Shown here one piece after another: positions 1 to 5,903 of a DNA stretch of 9,976 nt (its first letter is position 1; the number at the start of each line of letters is the position of its first letter). The DNA comes from Pseudomonadota bacterium. GTDB lineage: Bacteria > Pseudomonadota > Gammaproteobacteria > Burkholderiales > Burkholderiaceae_B. The notes under the pieces are model-generated. The model made no database searches and was not told where the DNA came from. It worked only from the letters and a program-made list of their open reading frames with translations. The stretch covers positions 1-9,976 of the forward strand of contig JAEZBO010000051.1 of the NCBI GenBank assembly GCA_023427085.1. Reading direction: 5' to 3'. The translations under genes and the position numbers were made by a program.

Positions 1-1577
1 CTCTTGCCCGCCGCGCCTTTGCCGGCGTCGGCTCCGGCCGCTTCGGCCGGGCCGGGCGCGGCCGTGGCGCCGGCCGGCTGCCGCGGACGCTGAGCCAGCC
101 ATTCATCGTAGCCACCGACGTAGTCGCGCCACTGGCCACCGCCTTCGCTGGCGATGGTCTGGGTCACGACGTTGTCGAGGAAGGCCCGGTCGTGGCTGAC
201 CAGCAGCACGGTGCCGGTGTAGTCCTGCAGCAGTTCCTCGAGCAGCTCGAGCGTTTCGATGTCCAGGTCGTTGGTCGGTTCGTCCAGTACCAGCACGTTG
301 GCCGGCCGCGCGAACAGCCGCGCCAGCAGCAGCCGCGCGCGTTCGCCGCCCGACAGGCTGCTGACCGGCGAGCCGGCGCGCGCCGGTGAGAAAAGGAAGT
401 CGCCGAGGTAACTCATGACGTGCTTGCGCTGGCCGCCGATCTCGACCCACTCGCTGCCGGGGTTGATCACGTCGGCCAGCGTGGCGTTGTCGTCCAGCTG
501 GCTGCGCATCTGGTCGAAGTAGGCCACCGATACGTTGGTGCCGATGCGCACGCTGCCGCTATCGGGCGCGAGTTCGGCCAGGATCAGCTTGAGCAGCGTG
601 GTCTTGCCGGCGCCATTGGGGCCCAGCAGGCCGATGCGGTCGCCGCGCATGATGGTGGTGCTGTAGTCCTCCACGATGACGCGCTCGTCATACCGCTTGC
701 CGACATGCTTGAGTTCGGCCACCAGCTTGCCCGAGCGCGCGCCTTCGGCCACCGCCAGCGACACGTTGCCCTGGCGCTCGCGGCGTTCGCCGCGGTCGCG
801 CCGCAATTGCTCGAGCCGGCGCACGCGGCCTTCGTTGCGGGTGCGGCGCGCCTCGACGCCCTTGCGGATCCAGACTTCTTCCTGGGCCAGCAGCTTGTCG
901 AAGCGGGCGTTCTCGAGGCGTTCGGACTCGAGCCACTGGGCCTTGCGCTCTTGCCAGGCCGAGAAGTTGCCGGGAAAGCTCAGCAGCTTGCCCCGGTCCA
1001 GTTCGACGATGCGAGTCGACACGGCATCCAGGAAGCGCCGGTCATGGGTAATGAACAGGACCGCGAAGTTGGCCTCGCGCAGCATCGTCTCCAGCCACGC
1101 GATGCCGTCGAAGTCCAGATGGTTGGTGGGTTCGTCCAGCAGCAGCAGGTCGGGCTGGTCGGCCAGCGCGCGCGCCAGGGCCAGGCGCTTGCGGGTGCCG
1201 CCCGACAGGCCCTGCGCGGGTGCGTCGGGCGAGAAACCGAGCTTTTCGATCAGGCCGCGCACCCGTGCCGGCCGTTGCCAGTCTTCCGAGTCGGGATCGT
1301 AGGGGCCGAACACCGCGTCATAGAAGCTGCCGCTCTCATCGACGTCGGGCTCCTGGTCGACCGTGGCGATGCGCAGGCCGCCGTTACGCGCGATGACGCC
1401 GTCGTCGGGCTCGGACTCGCCGGTGAGCAGCCGCAACATCGACGACTTGCCGGCGCCGTTGCGGCCGATCAGGCCGATGCGCTCGCCCTGCACGATGGTG
1501 AGGTCGGCGTGATCGAGCAGGGGGTGGTGACCGAAGGCCAGTTGCACGTCGGTCAGGGTAATGAGGGTAGCGGCCAT
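1..1577 (-). CDS. uup: ABC-F ATPase, Uup type (partial, 3' end beyond left edge)
   Basis: Soluble, ribosome-associated type of ABC ATPase with two nucleotide-binding domains and no membrane segments; in E. coli, loss of Uup raises precise excision of transposons. The visible 525 codons start at the ATG read from 1577 (MAATLITL...). Domain 1 has Walker A GRNGAGKS (residues 38–45), Q-loop Q75, signature LSGGTRKR (from 124) and Walker B ending DEPTNHLD. The inter-domain linker carries the Uup-typical LAQEEVWIRKGVEARRTR. Domain 2 has Walker A GPNGAGKT (319–326), Q356, signature LSGGERAR (from 408) and DEPTNDLD. The last visible part is an Ala/Gly/Pro-rich linker; the C-terminal coiled coil of Uup should lie outside the window. 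The gap between Q-loop and signature in domain 1 is about 35 residues shorter than in E. coli Uup. No clear ribosome binding site precedes the ATG. It is divergent from rnpB. Other ABC-F subfamilies are less likely given the linker. Confidence 0.93.
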   Translation of the reverse strand, partial: MAATLITLTDVQLAFGHHPLLDHADLTIVQGERIGLIGRNGAGKSSMLRLLTGESEPDDGVIARNGGLRIATVDQEPDVDESGSFYDAVFGPYDPDSEDWQRPARVRGLIEKLGFSPDAPAQGLSGGTRKRLALARALADQPDLLLLDEPTNHLDFDGIAWLETMLREANFAVLFITHDRRFLDAVSTRIVELDRGKLLSFPGNFSAWQERKAQWLESERLENARFDKLLAQEEVWIRKGVEARRTRNEGRVRRLEQLRRDRGERRERQGNVSLAVAEGARSGKLVAELKHVGKRYDERVIVEDYSTTIMRGDRIGLLGPNGAGKTTLLKLILAELAPDSGSVRIGTNVSVAYFDQMRSQLDDNATLADVINPGSEWVEIGGQRKHVMSYLGDFLFSPARAGSPVSSLSGGERARLLLARLFARPANVLVLDEPTNDLDIETLELLEELLQDYTGTVLLVSHDRAFLDNVVTQTIASEGGGQWRDYVGGYDEWLAQRPRQPAGATAAPGPAEAAGADAGKGAAGK

Positions 1578-1652
1578 GGGCGAAAACCAGAAGGCAGGAC
1601 CGCGGCGCGGCCATCTCTTGCCAAAACACGCATTGTCGCAGGTCGGCGCGAT

Positions 1653-1683
1653 CCGACTGCCTTCCGGGGCGAGCGGCTACAAT
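1653..1683 (+). promoter_or_regulatory. Probable rnpB promoter
   Basis: A good -10 box, TACAAT, lies at 1678–1683, six bases before the expected 5' end of RNase P RNA at about 1690. The -35 is weak: CCGACT at 1653–1658 with a 19-base spacer is the best match. Transcription starting directly at the mature 5' end is the known arrangement for E. coli rnpB. The -10 is seen in the sequence; the start site is inferred. Confidence 0.6.
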
Positions 1684-1689
1684 GGCGAC

Positions 1690-2100
1690 GCAAGACGAGC
1701 CGGGCAGTCGCGGTGCAACGCATCGAGGAAGGTCCGGACTCCGCAGGGCAGGATAACGGCTAACGGCCGTCCGGCCAGCGTGGCGCCTCGGCGTCGCGCG
1801 GGTCGAGGAACAGGACCACAGAGACGAGTCTGCGGCGCGGGCGCCTTTCGGGGCGCACCGGTACGGCCATCTCCGTACCGAGCGGATTCGCAAGAATCCG
1901 TCAGGCCGCAGGGTGAAACGCGGCAACCTCTATCCGGAGCAACATCAAATAGGCATGCGTGCGGCTTCGGCCGCGACGGGCGGCCCGCCCGAGCATGCGG
2001 GTAGATGGCTAGAGCGCGCCAGCAATGGCGCGTCCAGAGGAATGACTGCCGGCCCGGGCAACCGGGCTTACAGAATCCGGCCTACAGGCTCGTCTTGCTT
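1690..2100 (+). ncRNA. rnpB: RNase P RNA, bacterial type A
   Basis: Catalytic RNA of ribonuclease P, which removes the 5' leader of pre-tRNAs together with the RnpA protein. Ends are set by helix P1: GCAAGACGAGCC (1690–1701) pairs perfectly with GGCTCGTCTTGC (2087–2098). P2 is GGCAGTC (1703–1709) with GACTGCC (2044–2050). Conserved blocks include GAGGAAGGTCCGGACTCC (1725–1742), AGGGCAGG, ACAGAGACGAGTCT, GGGTGAAACGCGG, GGAGCAA...CAAATAGGCA, and ACAGAATCCGGC near the 3' end. GGGTAG at 1999–2004 is the L15 loop whose GGU binds the tRNA CCA end. Variable arms are well formed: an 8-bp stem at 1859–1880, a TTCG-capped hairpin near 1957–1970, and a GCAA-capped hairpin at 2052–2067. P3 is very small for type A. 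Mature ends are accurate to a few bases. Confidence 0.95.
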
Positions 2101-2120
2101 CTTCGAATCTTGCAACACCC

Positions 2121-2154
2121 TGAACGCCGCCCATTGGGCGGCGTTTGGCGTTCA
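2121..2154 (+). terminator. Hairpin after rnpB, possible terminator
   Basis: AACGCCGCCC (2123–2132) and GGGCGGCGTT (2136–2145) form a perfect 10-bp stem with a 3-base loop, about 20 bases after the RNase P RNA. Only a short T run (2144–2146) follows, so it is a weak intrinsic terminator by the usual rule. The outer arms TGAACGCC (2121–2128) and GGCGTTCA (2147–2154) can also pair, giving an alternative fold. It may act as a terminator or as a stop for 3' trimming of the RNA. Confidence 0.55.
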
Positions 2155-2307
2155 AACGACCGTGAAACCGGCCGTTCCCGGGCGTTTCTTGAAGAGGGAC
2201 TTTGAGTTAATTCGCTAAGCAATTGATTTCTAGCGACATTTCCTTCGGCCCAAATATTACAAATTGTCCTAAGTCCTTGTTGTCATTGGAAAAAACCCAG
2301 ATATCGC
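2155..2307. other. AT-richer intergenic region before the dcw promoter
   Basis: No convincing gene is present; short open frames here are continuations of frames through rnpB and lack ribosome binding sites. The left part holds an imperfect hairpin (about 2164–2188, GAAACCGG / CCGGGCGTTTC, with a bulge). The part from about 2200 to 2300 is clearly more AT-rich than the rest of the window and contains an A6 tract (2290–2295) a few bases upstream of the -35 box, where an UP-element could contact RNA polymerase. No second promoter with good spacing was found. Confidence 0.5.
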
Positions 2308-2336
2308 TTGACCACCTTGCACCCTTACCTTAGAGT
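2308..2336 (+). promoter_or_regulatory. Probable dcw operon promoter (Pmra)
   Basis: TTGACC (2308–2313) matches the -35 consensus at five of six positions. A spacer of exactly 17 bases leads to TAGAGT (2331–2336), which matches four of six of the -10 consensus. The predicted start is around 2343, giving a 5' leader of about 35 bases before mraZ. The final T of the -10 box is the first T of the first MraZ box, so a bound MraZ would cover the -10 and start site. Position and arrangement parallel the mra promoter of E. coli; activity here is inferred. Confidence 0.68.
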
Positions 2337-2370
2337 GGGAAAAAGTAGGATTTTGTGCAAAAAAGTGGGG
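2335..2370 (+). promoter_or_regulatory. MraZ-box operator array and mraZ ribosome binding site
   Basis: Four repeats begin at 2335, 2345, 2355 and 2365: GTGGGA, GTAGGA, GTGCAA and GTGGGG, each 10 bases after the previous one. MraZ is known to bind tandem TGGGN repeats separated by 5 bases upstream of its own operon, as a ring-shaped oligomer. The first and last copies fit that motif; the second differs by one base and the third is poor. The last copy, GGGG at 2367–2370, is also the only plausible Shine-Dalgarno sequence, 7 bases before the GTG start. Binding itself is an inference from motif and spacing. Confidence 0.75.
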
Positions 2371-2377
2371 AACTAGG

Positions 2378-2806
2378 GTGTTCCAAGGAAGCAGCGCGCT
2401 GACGTTAGATGCCAAGGGGCGGGTCACGATACCCACCCGGCATCGTGACGCCCTGGCCGCGCAGTGCGAGGGACGCCTGACCCTGACCCGGCATCCGGAC
2501 AAGTGCTTGCTGGTGTATCCGCGGTCGGTGTGGGAGAAAAAGCGCGAGCAGATCGCCGCGCTGCCCATGCAGGCCCGTGCACTGCAACGCCTGATGCTGG
2601 GCAACGCGCAGGACGTGGAACTCGACGGCACCGGGCGAGTCCTGGTCGCGCCCGAACTGCGGGCCGCCGCTGGTATGACACGCGAAGTGATGCTGCTCGG
2701 GATGGGCGCGCACTTCGAACTATGGGACGCCGCTGAGCTGGCTCGTCGCGAAAGCGAGGACCTGGCCCAGGACATGGCGGGTGTGTTGGACCAGTTTTCG
2801 TTCTGA
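2378..2806 (+). CDS. mraZ: MraZ transcriptional regulator
   Basis: DNA-binding regulator of the dcw operon, 142 residues, close to the E. coli protein of 152. It is built from two SpoVT/AbrB-like halves, each with the family's DxxxR signature: DAKGR at residues 11–15 and DGTGR at 83–87. Other family landmarks are the MFQG start, LLVYP (44–48), RLMLGNAQDVELDG (71–84) and the FELWD segment (113–117). The start is a GTG, chosen because it gives the MFxG terminus conserved in the family and sits 7 bases after GGGG. It is the first gene of the operon and ends 7 bases before rsmH. In E. coli MraZ represses its own promoter and is counteracted by RsmH overproduction; the operator repeats directly upstream suggest autoregulation here too. 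Confidence 0.95.
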   Translation: MFQGSSALTLDAKGRVTIPTRHRDALAAQCEGRLTLTRHPDKCLLVYPRSVWEKKREQIAALPMQARALQRLMLGNAQDVELDGTGRVLVAPELRAAAGMTREVMLLGMGAHFELWDAAELARRESEDLAQDMAGVLDQFSF

Positions 2807-2813
2807 AACCAAT

Positions 2814-3878
2814 ATGGAATTCGTGCATCGGCCCGTCCTGCTGGCGCCGACCGTAGACGCGTTGCTGGCGCCCCCGGACGCCGCGCGCGAGTCGGTCGGC
2901 GAGGCGGACGACGCGCGTCGCAACGGCGTGTACGTCGACGGCACCTTCGGGCGCGGCGGCCATTCGCGCCTGCTGCTCGAGCGCCTCGGTCCGTCCGCGC
3001 GGCTGGTGGTGTTCGACAAGGACCCGCAGGCCATCGCGGTGGCCCGGGCGCTGGCCGCCACCGATGCGCGCGTCGAGGTGGTGCACGAGGGCTTCGCCGA
3101 CATGGTCGACGAACTGGCCGAGCGGGGCATCTCGCAGGTCGACGGGGTCATGCTGGATCTGGGGATTTCCTCGCCCCAGATCGACGACGCGCAGCGCGGT
3201 TTCTCGTTCATGCGGGATGGCCCGCTGGACATGCGGATGGATACGTCTCGGGGGCAGACCGCCGCCGAGTGGCTGGCGCAAGCCAGCGTTGATGACATGC
3301 GGGAGGTCATAGCAGGCTATGGCGAAGAACGGTTTGCTTTTCAGATTGCAAAGGCGATTGCTGCTCGCAGCGCAGTACGGCCGCTGCTTACCACGCTCGA
3401 ACTCGCCGAGCTCGTGGCAGGGGTCGTCCGTACGCGCGAAAAGGGCCAGCATCCGGCCACTCGCACCTTTCAGGCTCTACGGATTTACCTCAATCGGGAA
3501 CTCGAAGAGCTCGCGAGCGCCCTCGAGGCAGCTCTGAGCCTGCTCAAGCCCGGTGGACGCCTGGCCGTGATCAGCTTTCATTCGCTCGAAGACCGCATGG
3601 TCAAGCAATGCATCGCCGCCGCGGCCACGCCGGCGCAGGCGTATGCGCGCCTGCCGCTGCGCGAGAGCGAAATGCCCAAGCCGGTGATGCGCAAGCTGGC
3701 GCGCGTGCTGCCGGCCGACGACGAGGTCGCTGGCAATCCTCGTGCGCGCTCGGCGGTGTTGCGGGTCGCCGAACGCACCGCCACGCCGCTGGGCCAGGGC
3801 CAGGCGGCCGAATTCGTGCGCGGGCCGCAGGCGGGCGAGCCCGCCGGGCGCGGCAAGCGCGCCGGACGGCGGAGCTGA
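2814..3878 (+). CDS. rsmH: 16S rRNA (cytosine(1402)-N(4))-methyltransferase RsmH
   Basis: SAM-dependent enzyme (older name MraW) that N4-methylates C1402 of 16S rRNA in the decoding centre; cytoplasmic. The 354-residue product begins MEFVHRPVLL. The SAM-binding motif is VDGTFGRGGHS (residues 41–51), followed by FDKDPQAIAVA, LDLGISSPQIDDAQRGFSF, MRDGPLDMRMD, HPATRTFQALRIYLN and ISFHSLEDRMVK, all diagnostic of the family. Compared with E. coli there is an insert of about 16 residues before the SAM motif (around residues 21–36) and a basic, Gly-rich tail ending RGKRAGRRS. An in-frame GTG at 2781 inside mraZ would add 11 residues, but it has no ribosome binding site and breaks the conserved N-terminus. 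The AT-ending codon patch from about 3291 to 3365 stands out from its surroundings. ftsL starts 4 bases downstream. Confidence 0.96.
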   Translation: MEFVHRPVLLAPTVDALLAPPDAARESVGEADDARRNGVYVDGTFGRGGHSRLLLERLGPSARLVVFDKDPQAIAVARALAATDARVEVVHEGFADMVDELAERGISQVDGVMLDLGISSPQIDDAQRGFSFMRDGPLDMRMDTSRGQTAAEWLAQASVDDMREVIAGYGEERFAFQIAKAIAARSAVRPLLTTLELAELVAGVVRTREKGQHPATRTFQALRIYLNRELEELASALEAALSLLKPGGRLAVISFHSLEDRMVKQCIAAAATPAQAYARLPLRESEMPKPVMRKLARVLPADDEVAGNPRARSAVLRVAERTATPLGQGQAAEFVRGPQAGEPAGRGKRAGRRS

Positions 3879-3882
3879 CGCG

Positions 3883-4173
3883 ATGGGGCGCATGATCCTG
3901 CTCACGGCCGGCCTGCTGATGCTGTCGGCCATTTCGCTGGTGACCAGCCGCTACCACGCGCGCGAACTGTTCGTCGAGCTCGAGCGCAGCAATGCCCATG
4001 AGCGCGAACTCGACGTCGAGTGGCGCCGCCTGCAGCTCGAGCGCGCCGACCTCGCGCGCAACGCCCGCGTCGACCAGTTGGCCGGCGCCCAGCTCAAGAT
4101 GATTCCGGTGGTGCCCGAGCGCACCATCTACCTGAACCTGCCTGGCGTCACCGAGGGAGGCCCGGTGCAATGA
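3883..4173 (+). CDS. ftsL: Cell division protein FtsL
   Basis: Small bitopic inner-membrane protein of the FtsQLB complex, which activates septal peptidoglycan synthesis by FtsWI. The 96 residues comprise a cytoplasmic tail of only about three residues, one membrane segment (about 4–22, ILLTAGLLMLSAISLVTS), and a periplasmic region with a coiled coil rich in Leu, Glu and Arg (about 26–70). The C-terminal part has VPERTIYLNLPG. E. coli FtsL is longer (121 residues), mainly in the cytoplasmic tail. The ATG at 3883 follows GGAG (3871–3874) by 8 bases; a second ATG at 3892 would remove MGR and is also possible. Sequence identity in this family is low, so position between rsmH and ftsI and topology carry much of the call. 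Its TGA overlaps the ftsI start by 4 bases. Confidence 0.92.
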   Translation: MGRMILLTAGLLMLSAISLVTSRYHARELFVELERSNAHERELDVEWRRLQLERADLARNARVDQLAGAQLKMIPVVPERTIYLNLPGVTEGGPVQ

Positions 4174-5903
4174 AGCGCTTCGCCTTCTTCGAGAATCCCG
4201 TTCTCAAGGTGCAGCTGCCGACCTGGCGCGCGCGCCTGGTGCTGATCATGATTTCCTGCGGCTTTCTGGCGCTGGCCGGCCGCGCGCTGTACCTGCAGGG
4301 CCTGACGACCGAGTTCCTGCAGCAGCAGGGCGAGCGCCGCTACGAGCGCACGCTGACGCTGCCCGCCACGCGCGGCAAGATCCTCGACCGCAACGGCGTC
4401 GTGCTGGCCTCGAGCGTGCCGGCGCGCGCGATCTGGGCGATCCCCGACGATACGCGGCCGATCGAGCCGGGCCAGATGCAGGCGCTGGCCAAGATGCTGG
4501 ACGTGCCGATGGCCGAGCTCAGCGGCAAGCTGGCCGATGGCGACAAGAACTTTGTCTATCTGAAGCGGCAGGTCCCGATGGACATGGCCGACAAGATCCG
4601 CGCGCTGGGCCTGCCGGGCATCCACCAGCAACCCGAGACGCGCCGGGTCTATCCCGAAAGCGACGTGTCCTCGCACATCGTCGGCTTCACCAGCGTCGAG
4701 GACAAGGGCCAGGAAGGCGTCGAGCTGGCCTTCGATACGCTGCTGTCGGGCAAGCCCGGCAGCCGCCGTGTCATCAAGGATCGCCTGGGCCGCGTGATCG
4801 AGGACGTGCAGGCAGTCAACCCGCCGGCCGATGGCCGCGACCTGCACCTGTCGATCGACAGCCGCTTGCAATACCTGGTCTACAAGGCGCTGCAGGATTC
4901 GATGACCGAGCAGCGCGCGGCCGCGGCCGCCGCGGTGGTCATCGACGTCAAGACCGGCGAGATCCTGGCGCTGGCCAACCTGCCCAGCTTCGACCCGAAC
5001 CGCCGCGACACCTTGCGCGGTGCGGCGCTGCGCAACCGGGTGCTGACCGATACCTTCGAGCCCGGCTCGATCATGAAGCCCTTCGTCGCGGCGCTGGCGC
5101 TCGAACTCGGGCGCATCAACCTGAGCACCACCTTCGATACCGGCAATGGCCGGTTCCGCTTTCAGGGCGCCACGATCAGCGACGTCAGCCGCAACGGCGT
5201 GATCGACGTGGCCGGCATCCTGCGCCGCTCCAGCAACATCGGCATGACGATGATCTCCGAACGGCTGGAGTCGCGCGAGATGTGGAACAAGTTCACCGAG
5301 CTGGGCCTGGGCCACGCGCCCAACACCGGCTTCCCGGGCGCGGCCGCCGGCCGCCTGCGGCCGTGGGAACGCTGGCGCACCATCGAGAAGGCCACCATGG
5401 CCTATGGCTATGGCCTGTCCGTCTCGCTGATGCAGATGGCGCGCGCCTACACCGCGTTCGCGCGCGACGGCGACATGGTGTCGCTGACCCTGATGCGCCG
5501 CGACAGCGAGCCGACCAGCGTGAAGGTCTATCCGCCCGCGCTGTCCAAGGAAATCCGCGCCATGCTCGAGGCCGCCGCCGGTCCCGACGGCGCCAAGCTG
5601 GCGCAGGTGCAGGGCTACCGCGTGGCCGGCAAGAGCGGCACGGCGCGCAAGATCGTCGACGGCCGCTACAGCACCAGCAGCTACCGCAGCTCCTTCGTCG
5701 GCTTCGCACCGGTGTCCGATCCGCGCATCGTCGTGGCGGTCAGCATCGACGAGCCGCAAGCCGGCGCCTATTACGGCGGCCGCGTCGCCGCGCCGGTGTT
5801 CTCGAGCATCGTCGGCGGCAGCCTGCGCATGCTGGGGGTGCGGCCCGACGCCCCGTTCCAGTCCACCGTGGTGGCCGGAACCAAGCTGGAGGCGCCGCGA
5901 TGA
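4170..5903 (+). CDS. ftsI: Septal peptidoglycan D,D-transpeptidase FtsI (PBP3)
   Basis: Class B penicillin-binding protein that cross-links peptidoglycan at the division septum with FtsW; target of beta-lactams. 577 residues against 588 in E. coli. After a short cytoplasmic tail there is one uncleaved membrane anchor (about residues 20–42, RLVLIMISCGFLALAGRAL), then a pedestal domain with TRGKILDRNGVVLA and HIVGFTSVEDKGQEG, then the transpeptidase domain. Catalytic motifs are SIMK (S300, K303), SSN (354–356) and KSGT (488–491), with Ser in place of the usual Thr of KTG, a tolerated substitution. The end has DEPQAGAYYGGRVAAPVF. The start overlaps the ftsL stop (ATGA) and follows GAGGGAGG (4153–4160). 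The reading frame is open upstream of 4170, but no better start fits the family N-terminus. It overlaps murE-murF by 4 bases. Confidence 0.96.
   Translation: MKRFAFFENPVLKVQLPTWRARLVLIMISCGFLALAGRALYLQGLTTEFLQQQGERRYERTLTLPATRGKILDRNGVVLASSVPARAIWAIPDDTRPIEPGQMQALAKMLDVPMAELSGKLADGDKNFVYLKRQVPMDMADKIRALGLPGIHQQPETRRVYPESDVSSHIVGFTSVEDKGQEGVELAFDTLLSGKPGSRRVIKDRLGRVIEDVQAVNPPADGRDLHLSIDSRLQYLVYKALQDSMTEQRAAAAAAVVIDVKTGEILALANLPSFDPNRRDTLRGAALRNRVLTDTFEPGSIMKPFVAALALELGRINLSTTFDTGNGRFRFQGATISDVSRNGVIDVAGILRRSSNIGMTMISERLESREMWNKFTELGLGHAPNTGFPGAAAGRLRPWERWRTIEKATMAYGYGLSVSLMQMARAYTAFARDGDMVSLTLMRRDSEPTSVKVYPPALSKEIRAMLEAAAGPDGAKLAQVQGYRVAGKSGTARKIVDGRYSTSSYRSSFVGFAPVSDPRIVVAVSIDEPQAGAYYGGRVAAPVFSSIVGGSLRMLGVRPDAPFQSTVVAGTKLEAPR

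Noticed and set aside
420..1763. 447-codon open frame on the plus strand
   Set aside because: Antisense to the clearly recognisable Uup ATPase and running into the rnpB 5' end; no family motifs.
2164..2188. Second hairpin after rnpB as another terminator
   Set aside because: The stem needs a 3-base bulge and is followed by TTGAAG without a T run; too weak to call.
1913..2218. Open frames of 66–147 codons crossing 1561–2218
   Set aside because: They overlap the RNase P RNA, whose conserved structure explains the sequence; no ribosome binding sites or domains.
2200..2300. A second dcw promoter in the AT-rich stretch
   Set aside because: TTGAGT (2202), TTGATT (2223) and TTGTCC (2264) were tried as -35 boxes; none has a reasonable -10 at 16–18 bases.
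2781..2813. Upstream GTG start for rsmH inside mraZ
   Set aside because: No Shine-Dalgarno sequence, and the extra 11 residues (CWTSFRSET...) do not resemble the family; the ATG at 2814 fits.
4128..5759. 543-codon open frame on the minus strand
   Set aside because: Antisense to ftsI, same GC-driven cause, with a composition rich in His, Gln, Ala and Arg and no family resemblance.
5282..5899. Extended N-terminus for MurE–MurF
   Set aside because: The frame is open upstream only by chance inside ftsI. The ATG at 5900 has a strong GGAGG, a 4-base stop overlap and the correct MurE N-terminal length.
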